A program made the translations under genes and the position numbers. DNA of 64,000 nt from Limnephilus marmoratus (lineage: Eukaryota > Arthropoda > Insecta > Trichoptera > Limnephilidae), in the NCBI GenBank assembly GCA_917880885.1, contig OU862927.1, positions 36,669,571-36,733,570 of the forward strand, read 5' to 3'. This document shows positions 32,429-43,869 of the stretch, piece after piece; position 1 is the first letter of the stretch, and each line of letters starts with the position of its first letter. A model generated the notes under the pieces. The model saw nothing but the letters and a program-made list of their open reading frames with translations. It had not been told where the DNA came from and did no database searches.

Positions 32429-33139
32429 TTTATCATTCATTCTTGCTCAGTCGATAGCCAGGTATTCCTGACTTCGGACAATCGGGACTTCTTTGCAGTG
32501 TGCACATAAAGAAATCAAAAAATCTGTCCGCCAATACCAAGTACACTAGTACGCATGTTCCATTATTGAATTTTTCCACAAAACATGTCTATAAAATCAG
32601 CAATCTCACGAAATTCAGCGAATTCGCTTTAGTGTGCAGTCAAAGAAAGAACAACACAATCACGCAACTGATTGATACGAACTTTACGAGGGCCGCAAGC
32701 CGCAAGTCGCAAGTCGTAATGTGCGTTTATTGATTGTGTCAAGTTCTATTTGGATGGCCGCCAGTTCGGGAGCCAATCAACGCAGTGGGCAGAATTCACG
32801 CAGCACGTTGGTCTATGATATTCGCACATGCATGATGCATGTTTGATTTTACCGCCATTAATGCATATTACAGCCGTTATACTCCACAAAAATATTTGTT
32901 TTAAAATTTTACGAAAAAAAAATCTTTTAGATTTCAGTTGTAAACCAAATCTCGAGTTTCATTTGCAACTGATCTCACCCCTGGGAAATCAAAACGAGAA
33001 AAATTGTTTAAATTTAAATAAATGTACTTAATTTTGTTAGACATTTTCTTGTTTTTCGAATACTGTAGGCATAGGTTTGCGTGCACATTTTGGCAATGTT
33101 AGGGCATATTTTTGAAATTATAGTGCGTATACATTATTT
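32429..33139. other. No gene recognised
   Basis: Frames at 32500-32733 and 32828-33031 show no recognisable motif. A short CCGCAAGTCGCAAGTCG repeat lies near 32700. Confidence 0.4.
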
Positions 33140-33475
33140 TATGTGAATACCGCACAACAGTCCCAACTGCTCCCCTCTGGAGTCAGTGAAGCTGAAGGTA
33201 ATGGGGAGGGGAATGAGATGAGGAAGAGGATGTTGGGGAAGTACCTGGCTATTCAGATCTGGTCACCATACACGGCTAAGGCCATTTCAAGCAACGCTTC
33301 AATTCTGAATGGTGGTCTTAGACCAGAACGATACTAGGGCTATACCGAGAGTCTCTTTTAAACTGGAACGTACCGAAAATACGCTATTTTAAATGAATTT
33401 CGTTAGATAACACAAATTCAGATATTCAGGATTGTGAGTCGAGAGCCTTACCCCTCGACCACAGCGGCTTTCATC
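33140..33475 (-). mobile_element. T-SINE, nearly full length
   Basis: Antisense copy: GTGAATACCGCACAACAG at the left is the 3' end. GGTCACCATACACGG, GATACTAGGGC and AAATACGCTATTTTAAATG follow. GATTGTGAGTCGAGAGCC and CCTCGACCACAGCGGC at the right are the tRNA-like head, with the B box eroded. Confidence 0.8.
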
Positions 33476-34526
33476 AGCAGAAAAATATCGCACTGCATAT
33501 GGACGGTGTTTTGTTCAAATATCAGTGAGATTCTATTATCTTTGATACAGATCAACGCCATTTCGAATTTCAACGATGCTTCTTAAAGTCGATTCTAGGC
33601 CCGTTTTAGCTTTTGATCAAATAGCGACCAGCCACAAGCGTAACGGTCACCGCTGGGCTTGAAACAAGCCACTGAATGTGGTAGCAAGTCACACAGCACG
33701 CGGTAAGCCAGTCTGCTGTTCGACTACTCGACGTGTGTCAATAATATTAATTGTTCAGCGAGCTATACAAAAGAGTACCTAGGTACACTATACAGCGACT
33801 ATTAGTACCGGGCGTGGGGCATACCTGGGCCGACTGCGGTCTGGGGCTTAATTCTTCAATCGAGATCGCTAGCAATCGCTGTCGAAACTACATATATTGA
33901 TTGACTTTGTTATTTTTGAGTCTCGTGGTGGGGATATACCAAGACGCGAAGTGTCAGAAGTCATCCACTCGAGCAAAGAGTTTGTCGAACCAGTCGATAT
34001 CGACAAAACTGTCCAAACCTAGTACATTCTAACCTAATCTAAGATCTATTCCCGCGCGCTCCTCGAAATTCTTAAAAATTCTTAAAAAATCATCGTATAT
34101 TCTTAAAAAGTTGTTTTAAAGTTCTATAATATAACGCGTGATATACCGGCGATACGTAATGTAGAGCAAGCCGAAGCAGATGCTATGAGACCATCAAGAA
34201 TGTTTCGTCGGTGGATAGAATAGTTTTCATACGAAAATTAAAGTCAAAATTAATCTGTTGAATGTCATTTTGCAGGTGTTGGCAGCTTAAAATTCATTTT
34301 ACGCTGGTGGTAATATCCGCCAGCCATTTTAAAGACAGTGTAGTCGTAATGTCAAATTCACGCAATAAAAGCGTCAAAAACATCAGAAACACAGGCAGAA
34401 TAGAATCATCCCTCCATATTCAAGAGTAGGTACTTATTAACGAAACCTTCGACAAAGTTCATCGAAACGACGGTTAATTTTTCGTTTGCAGATGGAGTAC
34501 AACTAAATTGAATTTATTCATTATCA
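33476..34526. other. No feature recognised
   Basis: Moderate GC in places (33600-34050). No frame or repeat could be interpreted. Confidence 0.4.
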
Positions 34527-34871
34527 ATTTGGGAGGCGGAAATGGGTACCGCCGCCCCGGGAACCTTTATTGGATAACCAACACCTCTGCCATAGGTCAC
34601 CCCAAGTGGTTCGCTACGTTTGGTGACTTAGCAGGGGTACCCGGGTTCATGGGGTGAGGTTTGTCTAGGTTTTGGAGGCGGACGACCAGGACACACTGAA
34701 CCCCAGATTCCTACCCACCCGTTAAACCCTTTTCCTACCCAGAATTCTCCTTTCCTTCCTTTCCTAAAAAAAAACCCTCCACACAGCATCCCCAAAGATG
34801 ACATAGGCCCTGAGGAAAATAATTTCCCTCAGGGCCTCCTGTGTAGAGCTCAAGTAAAAAAAAAAAAACAT
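34527..34871 (+). mobile_element. L-SINE, short subfamily, full length
   Basis: AATTTGGGAGGCGGAAATGG start and AGGTTTTGGAGGCGGACGACC middle, with an intact inner hairpin (CCCTGAGGAAAATAATTTCC plus CTCAGGG). One mismatch sits in the outer stem (CTGTGTAGAG). The A tail is at 34857-34869. Confidence 0.9.
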
Positions 34872-35034
34872 TACAAAATTAGCATTTCAAAGCGTTTTAA
34901 AAAAAGAGAAAATATTTAAGACAGATAAGAAGACTTAAACTAACAGCCGTCTAAATGTGCTCAATATATCGATATTCGAAGTGATTCTATTTAACAACAA
35001 GACAGCGCTCCCGACTAGCAAGACCATTAGAAAG

Positions 35035-35465
35035 GGAGGCGTCTACTAATATCTACAGGAATTCCAAAAACTGAAAAAATCGAACTAATATCTATGAGAA
35101 TCAAAGTGTTGACGAATATCTACAGCTCAAACTGTTGACTAATATCTATGACAACCAAAGTGTTGACGAATATCTACAGTACTGGCAGAGGTTGGATTTG
35201 CAATTATGTATAGCATATTGGAATAACGTAATATTGCGCATGCAAATAAAAAAACTTAATTTATGTAAGTATGTATGTAAGAATCCCTGATATCGGACTA
35301 TTGGACACATTTAGCTGATTAGTCCAACCTACGCTCTGTAGATATTAGTTCAACCTACGCTCTGTAGATATTAGTCAACACTCTGAAGTTCGTAGATATT
35401 AGTTCAACATATGAGCTGTAGATATTCGTCAGACATACAGGCTGTAGATATTAGTAACTGGAGTC
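35035..35465. mobile_element. MITE with CTGTAGATATTAG repeats, copy 1
   Basis: 431 bp flanked by TTAGAAAG at 35027-35034 and 35466-35473. The left half carries several ACTAATATCTACAG / GAATATCTACAG motifs; the right half carries the complementary CTGTAGATATTAG at least five times. Outer bases are GGAGGCGTC at the left and GGAGTC at the right. An 8-bp duplication fits hAT-like elements. No coding. Confidence 0.9.
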
Positions 35466-35473
35466 TTAGAAAG

Positions 35474-36069
35474 ATAGTTCTGCAAGCCGGAATTAACGAA
35501 TAGCTCTTGATCGCTGTTGGAGAATCGAGCCCCTGAAAGGGCAGACGTGTCTATTTGTTGCCCATCGAACTGCGAACAGCGGCTTTCACAGTTCAGAAGC
35601 GTTGGCTGAAAACACTTTGGTCTAGAAAATTGTCACTGAAATGCACTAAAGGGAAAGTACAAAAATTTTATTTATGTAAAATTTTGTGCCATTTTTCTAA
35701 AATAACACAAATATTATCAAAGGTGCATTAACAAAACGCATGTAGTCCTTAAAACAAGTTTTAAAGTAATCGTATTTTATCTTTAGTCGCATTCTAAATT
35801 CTAAAGCATAGATAGACAATTAGTAGAGGAATCTAACAAGAATATTATTAATTAGAATGATAAAAAAATAATTATTATCACTTGAAATGTAATTATTTCA
35901 GAACTCATGCTCAAACTCAGTTTTACCACCATAACCTCGATACACCTCGGTACATCACTGTAAAGGTTTGAAATTTTAGATTTTACCGGAAAATTCTAGC
36001 ATTTACCGAAATAGTCGTGTAAAAGTGCGTAATCAAGCATTTGTAAGTTTTTCAACCTAACCTAACCTT
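35474..36069. other. No feature recognised
   Basis: No gene or repeat recognised. Confidence 0.4.
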
Positions 36070-36358
36070 CTGGTTGACTGGTTATCATCCTTTACTATGA
36101 TTCCGGAGGTCACGGGTTCAAATCCCGCCGTAACTTATTAATTAAAATAATATATAGCAGGTTCCAGAGTAGTACATACAAAGAAAGAGCAACATTCAGA
36201 ATTGAGACATTGCTTGAAATGGTTTAGCCAGGTATTTCCCATCTCCCCCACCCACTAACTTCAGCGTACAACATATCCCAATTAATGATGCCATAGTCTC
36301 ACTGGCTCCAGGTGGTTGGGAGCAGTTGAGACTCTAGTGCGGTACTCACATAAAAAAA
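36070..36358 (+). mobile_element. T-SINE, short diverged copy
   Basis: GGTTGACTGGTTATCATCC, then GATTCCGGAGGTCACGG and the B box GGTTCAAATCCC, followed by a shortened body and GATGCCATAGTCTCACTGGC, GTGCGGTACTCACATAAAAAA. Confidence 0.8.
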
Positions 36359-36784
36359 TCAATTTTCATGATGCCAGAATCCACTGTTAGAAAGTTTTAA
36401 CGGGACACAGACTTTCTCCTTCAGAGATTTACTAGAAAGTTCCCTAATATATTTATTTATAGATAAACTACTTGCATACATTTGTCACCAGAAATATTTA
36501 AGTTGATATCACCTAAACATTGTAATGGGATTTTAATCACTAGTAAAATATTGCTGGTCACGATGGTAGAATATTAACGAACAAATTAATAATTATAAAA
36601 CTATTATTTCTATTTTCAATATTGCTTACGGCAAAATCAATTACTGACTCACTATAACTACGATACGTTATGTAAATGCAATGTCATTTTCAACACATAA
36701 TTTCTTTATGTGATTATTTAGGTAAATAAAAAAATTATCCATGTTGTGTTTTTTTTTTGCTTTAATTTGGTCTTCATCTAGTTT
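36359..36784. other. No feature recognised
   Basis: AT-rich DNA with no gene or repeat recognised. Confidence 0.4.
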
Positions 36785-37010
36785 TGAACCAGAGTACATT
36801 TAGTTTTCAAACAGCTCGCGTGCCATCTATTGCAATTTTTTTAAATACAAATTTTATAATGCCAGAGCTCACCAGTAGTTTTATACAAACCTCGTCCTGA
36901 CAATAAGAAACACAAAAAAAAATATCCAATTTGGTGCAGTCTTTCGGAAGTTATGCGCGTACATACATTTCTGCGATTAATTTTTATTAAAGAGAGGAAA
37001 TAAATTGTCG
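36785..37010 (-). mobile_element. Helitron family A, 5' part
   Basis: TTCAAACAGCTCGCGTGCC, ATAATGCCAGAGCTCACCAG and TCGGAAGTTATGCGCGTACA are the reverse complement of the first 200 bp of the copy at 61842. The G-rich half and 3' end are missing. Confidence 0.75.
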
Positions 37011-37838
37011 AATACGTTTGTTTGGACGAAAAGCCGCCCGGTTTGCACAAATAACATTTTCCTTCACCATAATGTACATAGTGGGAATTATTTAAATAAT
37101 GTAAAGTTATTCATAAATAATTACTAATCCAGAAACAGTCCATCTTTTAAAAAAAAGGTCAAATCGTAAAAAAATCGTCTGTTTCTTTTTAATAGGATAA
37201 ATAATCAATTTACGATAGTTGGGAAAATGTTATGAATTAATCTTTTCAAAAACAAAAAAACTTTGTCTTACACGTGTTGATTTATTTATAAAAAAAATTT
37301 CAATCGATCACTCTGGCAAGTTTATTAATAATAAAAGTATCACAAATGTCTCATTGTCAATTCTTAATGTTTTATTTCATTCAGTTTATGAACGACAGTA
37401 CATTATATGACGTCAAAGTATTTAAAAACAGTTTAGCTACCTAATCGATTTGATCAATGTACATTTCTCAATTCCTTAACAGTATCAATGACGGTATTCA
37501 ATTGCAGCAACGATTGCAGCAATGCAATAATTCAACTGCAAGTAGGCTGTAGACTTCCTGTTGTAGTGGGCTTATATTAAATACTAATATAGCACCTTGC
37601 TAAAGGACTTTATGACATAAAGCCATACCCCAAAGCAACACAAGTAAGTACAGTCATAGCAACGCTTAAAGGATTTAATATAATGTTTAGGCAAGTCTTG
37701 TACATAATTTCCTTTTTTTAACAAAGAAAAACTGAGGACTGGTTGTTAGAGAATTTGAACAATTCATTAAATTTCAAAGTTAATATTCTGAGAAAGTTCT
37801 GATATTCTTTCACCAAGTGTCGATTGTTTCATAGCCCC
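37011..37838. other. No feature recognised
   Basis: AT-rich DNA with no gene or repeat recognised. TTGCAGCAACGATTGCAGCAATGC near 37502 is a small local repeat. Confidence 0.4.
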
Positions 37839-38291
37839 TCCAGACTCACGGCGAGAAGCCCCGAGAACACCCGAGAAGCGTGAATGTGATGAGTTTCTCG
37901 CATTCTCTTTCTCGGGCTCGGCTGTTCTCGGATAGCTGTCGGTAAATTTGGCCGCTTCAAAGGATTTCTCGGGCGAGAAGCGAGAAGACTACTACACTCA
38001 CGTTTTGTCTCAGTGTTGTTTAGTAAGCGGTTGAGAGTAGACGTGCGTCATATTTTTGTTTTTGTTTCGAAAATTTTGTTTCCTTGTGTTAAAAATGTGG
38101 AACAATCAACAAGAGTTGCAATTTATCGCACAGAGCTAAACCTGCAGCATTTTGAATATCGTCTGTAATGTCGTCCATACCGGATGGGAAACAGATCACG
38201 AGTGAGAAAAATGAGAGTGTGGATAAGTGCTTGTTCTCGCGAGAAGTCTCGGCGAGAACTTCTCTCCGAGACTTCTCGCCGTGAGTCTGGA
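37839..38291. mobile_element. CTCACGGCGAGAAG MITE, intact 453-bp copy
   Basis: TCCAGACTCACGGCGAGAAG at the left and CTTCTCGCCGTGAGTCTGGA at the right form the terminal repeat. The interior is rich in GAGAAG/CTTCTC words with GGCCGCTTCAAAGG and GTGGATAAGTGCTTGTTC. It is the empty-site reference for the nested copy at 24735-28223. CATAGCCC or TATAGCCC precedes both copies. Confidence 0.8.
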
Positions 38292-38351
38292 ATCAGCATC
38301 ACGGTACTTGGATAATAACAGAACTTGAACAGAAATTTCATAGAACTTAAA

Positions 38352-38751
38352 TCTCTACATTCTACATAGATATTATAAATTAAAATCCTCCGCCGCGTTT
38401 GTCTGTCTGTTCGAGATAAACACAAAACAACTGAACGGATTTTCATGCGATTTTCACCAATATATAGAGTGATTCGTGAGTAAGGTTTCGTTATAATAAT
38501 TTGTCAAGGTTTTGTGTAAATTGGTTGAATTTGGTTTGAAAATTGGTTGAATATATGTATAAAGGAGAATGCCTATATGTGGTGGACGAGCGGGCTGGCA
38601 AGCGGGCGGTGTGAATTTGATTTGTATGTAACTTAAGATGGCGGTGTGAGTTTATTTATCGAAAAAATAGTTGGTTATTAAAGTTGGGTAACCATCCAGT
38701 ATGTAGCGTTGTGTTTCGTTAGCCACAGCAACACGTGGCCGGGTCAGCTAG
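38352..38751 (+). mobile_element. Helitron family C, complete
   Basis: TCTACATTCTACATAGATAT, CCGCCGCGTTTGTCTGTCTG, CCAATATATAGAGTGATTCG and AAGCGGGCGGTGTG, ending GTGGCCGGGTCAGCTAG at 38751 before T. Related antisense copy at 46749-47100; 3' pieces at 56520 and 57250. Confidence 0.8.
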
Positions 38752-39141
38752 TATTAAATAACTAAAGACAATATAAGCGGCTCTCAATTGAAAATTTGAA
38801 ACAGAGAAATCAGAAAAAATAAGGTGACATCTAGGAATTGAGCCCAGGACCGGGGCAAAATTATGTGAAACAATTCAAGTTCTATTATTATAAAATCTGA
38901 AATAATAACAGAACTTGAATAGAACCTTCACAGATAATCTTAGAAATTTGATGATTTTTCAAATTCTGTGAAATAACCCGTCCTGCGACCTAGTCGTTGT
39001 ACAGAAAATCATGCGTGACAAAGCCATCAAATGCCCATGCAGCGCCATTTTGTTTTTTTTTTTGGCAGTTTAAAGGTTCCCGCTATTTTCAGCTTTTAAA
39101 CATTTGAGCAGAAGATGACAACCATCACGTTTTTTCGACAA
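38752..39141. other. No feature recognised
   Basis: ATAATAACAGAACTTGAA occurs near 38310 and again near 38905. No gene is visible. Confidence 0.4.
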
Positions 39142-39197
39142 AAAGGAGGTAGCGCAACACGGCATAACACCCCAAAAACACATAACGAAAAAACCGA
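39142..39197 (+). mobile_element. Fragment of type-1 hammerhead-like element
   Basis: AAAGGAGGTAGCGCAACACG and GCATAACACCCCAAAAACAC match the 3' half of the element at 8349-8586. The core CTGATGA/GAAA region is not present. Confidence 0.75.
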
Positions 39198-39617
39198 TAT
39201 CTTATTCCATCACCTGTCATATTACCAGCATTTCATCCTAATAGACATGACATCCCATACAGTGCGACAAAAGAAAATTCGATACTTGGATGTTTTCTTA
39301 GAAGGCATTATAACACTGTTGAAGTGTACTCTGGTTGTGTGCTTTGAACAAACACTGGTTTTCATAATAAAACTTGATCATTATTCTCGTGAAAGGAACC
39401 CAGTTTTTCGTTAAACGGTGCTAAATGGAACTGCACATATAATAAGTCTGCAACTTTGTAGTACGAGACATTATTTGAATCAAAATTTGATTTTTGCTAT
39501 TTCACGACAGGTAATTTTCCTGTTGTAATTAATTTGTTCCGCCAAGAGACAAAAAGTGCGCTTTTATAATTGCCGGGATGATTCACGGTAACAGTACCGT
39601 GACGGCATAAAAAGGCA
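39198..39617. other. No feature recognised
   Basis: No gene or repeat recognised. Confidence 0.4.
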
Positions 39618-39965
39618 AAAAACATAAAATATGCCTCAGGGCAGATGTCATGTTTGGGGGTGCTGTGTGGATGGTCTTTTTTAGGAAAGGAAGGAGGGGA
39701 AGTACTAGGAAGGAAAGGGGTATTAGGGGTGGGTAGGAATCTAAGGGATAGTGTGTACAGGAGTGACGGACGTATGAATGCGATGTTCCGAGAGAGTACG
39801 GCTGGAGAAGTCAAAGGGACTCCCTCAACCACTCTCTCCCGATCCGGTTTACCATGCAGCTGGTGGACAGACGCATCCGTCGCCAAGACCCGGACAAACA
39901 TCACCCCATGAACCCGGGCACCCCTGCTAAGTCACCAAAAGTAGCGAACTACTCAGGGTGACAAT
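39618..39965 (-). mobile_element. L-SINE, long subfamily, 5' truncated
   Basis: Antisense: GTGCTGTGTGGATGGTC near the left is the tail, followed by the long-subfamily middle (GAGAGAGTACGGCTGG, GGACGTATGAATGCG) and CATGAACCCGGGCACCCC. It is truncated in the block before GTAGCGAAC. The inner tail hairpin is disrupted. Confidence 0.75.
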
Positions 39966-40283
39966 AAAATACTACTCGCCGTAACGATAATTTTGAAAGC
40001 ATGGAATATGGTTACAACGATAATGTGATGTAATAAGTGTGAGTGAATTCTAAAAATACAAAAATGTCAAATGTCAATGCGCTGATAGTTTTGCTTTTGT
40101 TCTTAAACATATAATGCTGCAGCTCTTTCTTACACGCTAAATAACAACAGTCGAAAAAGAGATAAATGGTGAACGTATGTGTGCACCCCTCCAAAGGAAA
40201 CATACATTTATTGTCATACATTTTCGTTATACGTATAAAGAAAATGAAAAGCAATTCCCATCGCCGTGGTCGAGCCGTAATAA

Positions 40284-40940
40284 GATGTACATTAGCGTGT
40301 GTCAATTATTTCAACTTTTGAGTTCAGAAACTCCCGGGGTCTCAATAGTTGCGTCGTGCAAAGAAAATGAGAACTGCATTTAAATTTTTTTTTTTTTAAA
40401 TGGTTATTAGCCCTCTAAAATGCATTGAAAATCAGAAAATAAACCTAAAACTATTTTTTTTTTAAATTTTTAATAATTTTTTTTTTCAGTAATCTAAACT
40501 TTTAACGTTTGTTTATTATTAAAAAATGCGTATAACTGACAAAAATGAAAAAAAGTTCAACTTTATGAATACAAGTAAGTCAACAAGAATTCTGATTTTA
40601 TCCAGAAAAAGTGTTATTTTCCCCTTTTATTTTTTTAACCAGCACATCACATAAATTTTTTTTTTGGTTCTTTGTACTGCAGTTATGTAATGAAAAATAA
40701 GTTTGGTACAAAATATTAAATATGAACCCTTTGTTTTATTTTTTTTCCAAATCACGAAATCCATTTTTTTTTCGAAACTTCCGGCCATTTTAGCGGGCTA
40801 ATAGTGAACAATAATTTAATTTATTTTTACGTTTTCGAATAGCTACAGATCATACGAAACTTTTGAGACCCCGGGCGTTTAAATATAAGGCCATTTGTTT
40901 TCTCTCTATGGAGAGCGACACACGCTAATTTACATATCTG
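40284..40940. repeat. Imperfect palindrome around a 399-bp MITE
   Basis: ATGTACATTAGCGTGTGTC (40284) and GACACACGCTAATTTACAT (about 40917) are inverted, as are AAACTCCCGGGGTCTCAA (about 40328) and TTTTGAGACCCCGGGCGTTT (40861). Between them lies the MITE 40405-40803, so an older foldback appears to have been split. 40217-40265 resembles part of Helitron family B (ACGTATAAAGAAAATGAAAA). Confidence 0.6.
40405..40803. mobile_element. MITE with TATTAGCCCGCTAAAATG ends
   Basis: TATTAGCCCTCTAAAATG at 40405-40422 and CATTTTAGCGGGCTAATA at 40786-40803 form an 18-bp terminal repeat with one mismatch. The interior is AT-rich with long T runs and no frame. Confidence 0.7.
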
Positions 40941-41504
40941 TTTCATCCAAATGAAAAAAGAAGTACTTTGGTACGCACGTATTTTGTGTATCTCATCTTT
41001 TGTCTCACCAATATTTAATGTCACGTATGTTTATTTGTTTATGCCTCTTTTTTTCGATCACGGTACCGTAATAGTGAATCGTCAATTATAAAGGCGTCTA
41101 ATGTATGACTATTTAATTGACTAACACATACTCGCATTTATAAGGCAATGAATTATTTTAATTTCAAATTCGAGTCCGTGAGGTAACATGTCAAAACACT
41201 AATTGACAATTAAAAATTCAAAAATTATCGTCAAAAACTGAACTCCCATGAACTTGTCGGAATATATTTGCCTCCGAAAAATCGAAACTGCGAAAAATCA
41301 CATTACACTGTTGTAGGATTTGGGCAACTGAAAGTTTATACAAATAACAACAAGGACAATTGCTCATTTTTTCACAAAAATATAATAATTTATAGGTAGG
41401 TACTTCATTGCTTGTACAATTTTGAAAATGGCGCTTAAATTAAAATAAATTCGACTTCATTGAACCAGAGTTACAGTCACTTCATTCTGGGAAGAAATAA
41501 ACAA
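40941..41504. other. No feature recognised
   Basis: AT-rich DNA with no gene or repeat recognised. Confidence 0.4.
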
Positions 41505-42110
41505 CACCCCTGGTCATCCCAAGTGGTTCGCTACGTTTGGTGATAGCAGCAGGTGTGCCCGGGTTCAAGGTGTGAGGTGTGTCTAGGTTTTGGCGGCAAA
41601 TGAGCTCGCCCACCTATTATGTGGTGGGCCGGATCGAGAGATACAAGTTGAGGGAGACCTTTTGACATATCCAACCGGACTCTCTCGACCTTGTACCGCA
41701 GTGGGAGGGATGGATTTATACTTCCGTCACTCCTAGATACATTGAACCCAGTTCCTAACAAGGGGCTATCCATAAATTACGTCACAAGACCTTCGTGATT
41801 TTTTGATCCCCCCCCTGTCCCTGTAAAACATTTACACATTTGTGAGACCCCCTCCTCCCTAGCGTGACGTCACATAGTTTGCAATTTTACATGTAAAAAG
41901 AATAGTTGGTGATATTTTAAAGTTTTTGTAAATTGTTTTTGTGACAGTTGTTTGTGTATCGTCACAAAGCTAATGATCCCCCCATAACCCTTGTCACACT
42001 TCTCTACTCCCCCTCTCTTAAGGTGTGACGTAATTTATGGATGGCCCCCTTACCCCTCATTCCTTTTCTTTCCCAGAACTTCCTCTCCTTCATTTATCTA
42101 AAAAGACCAT
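41505..42110 (+). mobile_element. L-SINE, long subfamily, split by a MITE
   Basis: The 5' part (AACACCCCTGGTCATCCC, GGTTCAAGGTGTGAGG, GGGAGGGATGGATTTATAC) runs to about 41760. The tail part (CCCTCATTCCTTTTCTTTCC, CTAAAAAGACCA) resumes at about 42050 and ends near 42110 without the final hairpin. The MITE at 41762-42048 lies between. Confidence 0.75.
41762..42048. mobile_element. C-rich MITE, CCATAAATTACGTCAC ends
   Basis: GGGGCTATCCATAAATTACG plus TCACA at the left and TGTGACGTAATTTATGGAT plus GGCCCC at the right make a terminal repeat of about 25 bp. Subterminal C runs and repeated TGTGAC/GTCACA words lie inside. Such ends are widespread in insect MITEs. Inserted in an L-SINE. Confidence 0.9.
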
Positions 42111-42731
42111 AGACAACCAAATTTAATAGACGAGAAGATACAGATGAGGGGTAAAACCAAACTATGGGGGGACGAAGAGGGGAAAGATGGCTGCGATTCG
42201 TTAAAAAAATCAATCTGACAGCATATAGGCATCTCGCATTATAATATCACCATTTAATTCTTAAAAACAAAATCTGCTTTTGAGTGAATAGACCTTTTTA
42301 CATGAGAGCGCGAATTGTTCGCCACGTTATTATCATATTTATCGTATTAGCGAAGTCCAAATACGGCAAAGTAAAGTTCGCCACTTTTCACAGACGGATA
42401 TTTTGTTGCCGCATTTAGTTAAGACGCTTTTACAAATGTTTCATAATTTACTTACCCCTGTAACCAGCGACGAGCTCACTGGAGAACCGCCCACATTCGT
42501 TATGATCGACATATTTTAGGGAATAATATATAGCACAAGCTTACATTTTTGCAGTGTTATTTCGTAAAATGTACGATGTGAGCTCGACGCTGGTCCGGAC
42601 AAGAATGATGACGTCACACTTTTTAGATTCAAGCGAGGCTCTCGTAAGCCCAGCCGGTTCCATGGAACCAGTATGGGGAGGGGGAAATAATACGCTTTTA
42701 TCACTTAGGGCAGGTCTATATATATTCATGT
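42111..42731. other. No gene recognised
   Basis: Overlapping short frames at 42516-42820 on both strands lack a recognisable motif. GTTCGCCAC occurs twice (about 42318, about 42378). Otherwise nothing. Confidence 0.4.
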
Positions 42732-42825
42732 CTATGAAAAAGACCCTCCAAATAACATTTTCAAAAATAACAAAGGCCCGGAGAGATTTTTTTTCCTGTT
42801 TTGGGATTGGGTTAATGTAAAAAAT
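42732..42825 (+). mobile_element. LINE/L-SINE tail fragment, diverged
   Basis: AAAAAGACCCTCCAAATAAC, AAAGGCCCGGAGAG and GGGTTAATGTAAAAAATA follow the shared tail with many changes. The hairpin is lost. Confidence 0.5.
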
Positions 42826-43295
42826 ATTGGTTTCTTATCCTACACAATAAACTAGTGAATAAAATACAAATGGCAGTCATAAAACCGATTCAATTTCTAA
42901 TAATATTATTTACGAAAAATTTGCCTTTAGCTGCCTACGTGGAAATTTTATTACAAGAAAGTCAATGACAAAAAATATCTACAGCGTTCAATGTACCCTG
43001 CATGTAAAAATAAAATATTTTTCCGATATTTTCATGTTCAACTTTTGTCAAAACAATTTTTCTCGGGAAATTCATAATAAGGCAGAATACAATGATTCCT
43101 TATTCAGATTTAGTGTCTCGAAATACGAACCGAGAAGCCTTAAAAATCAAGCACCCTCAGTATGGCATCATTGGCTGTTCTTAGTTTGTAAATAAGCAGG
43201 TATCTATTAGAAGGAGATTGGTAGATATTCTCAGTGAAGGATTATTAGCATTTAAAATTATAACGCTGGTTGAAATAATAGTTTTATTCGTGATG
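42826..43295. other. No gene recognised
   Basis: The 76-codon frame at 42965-43195 has no recognisable motif. Confidence 0.4.
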
Positions 43296-43366
43296 TCCCA
43301 AGAGTCCCAAATGCTCCCGTCTGGGCATCAGGGCGATACTGAGAGCATCTTCCACATTAGCAATTA
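43296..43366 (-). mobile_element. T-SINE fragments, antisense
   Basis: AAATGCTCCCGTCTGGGC, then GGGCGATACTGAGAGCATC, match the T-SINE 3' end joined to an upstream body segment, suggesting an internally deleted copy. Confidence 0.55.
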
Positions 43367-43377
43367 AAATTATAACA

Positions 43378-43867
43378 TTTAACCCAACATTTACCCACCT
43401 TTCAAGCTTTTTCACCTTCCCAATTTGCTTCAAGTGGATTAAAACAGTTTTATCACTAAAACACCGCATCCTGCAGCTTTCGGACGTGGTTTGCGATGGA
43501 TCCGCTTCCACAATAGCCTTCAATTCTTCATTATCAACTTTGGTCTCCGGCCGTCCACGGGGCTAGTTCTGCAGGTCGAAATTTCCAGAACGAAAACATT
43601 GGCACCAAAAACGCACTGTGTTTTCTTTTGCGGCACCGTCGCCATACACATCATTAATCCTTCGAGCCGTTTCTGCAGCACTGGTGCCACGGTGGAACTC
43701 GTACTATTTCAAGTTTTCCATTCACAAATGAATTATAATTTTCGAAACACAAATACATGAGTAAATAGCTGTATAAATTTGAATTTGGCATTCCTAACCA
43801 AAGAGAAGATATTTGAGATCAAAGTTGCCAGTATGGCAAAACGCCAATTTCATATGTAAGGACCTAA
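43378..43867 (-). pseudogene. Mariner transposase N-terminal remnant
   Basis: On the minus strand the 5' terminal repeat TTAGGTCCTTACATATGAAA plus TTGGCG starts at 43867 next to TA (43868-43869), the mariner target. An ATG at 43721 opens YEFHRGTSAAETARRINDVY, ENTVRFWCQCFRSGNFDLQN, GRPETKVDNEELKAIVEADP and DKTVLIHLKQIGKVKKLERW, the paired helix-turn-helix DNA-binding half of a mariner transposase. Two in-frame stops (about 43704 and about 43563) break it. The alignment ends after LERWV near 43378, and the catalytic DDD domain and 3' terminal repeat are gone. About a third of the usual 340-350 codons remain. Confidence 0.9.
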
Positions 43868-43869
43868 TA

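Noticed and set aside
43491..43760. 89-codon plus frame in the mariner region
   Set aside because: It is antisense to the clear mariner transposase text on the minus strand.
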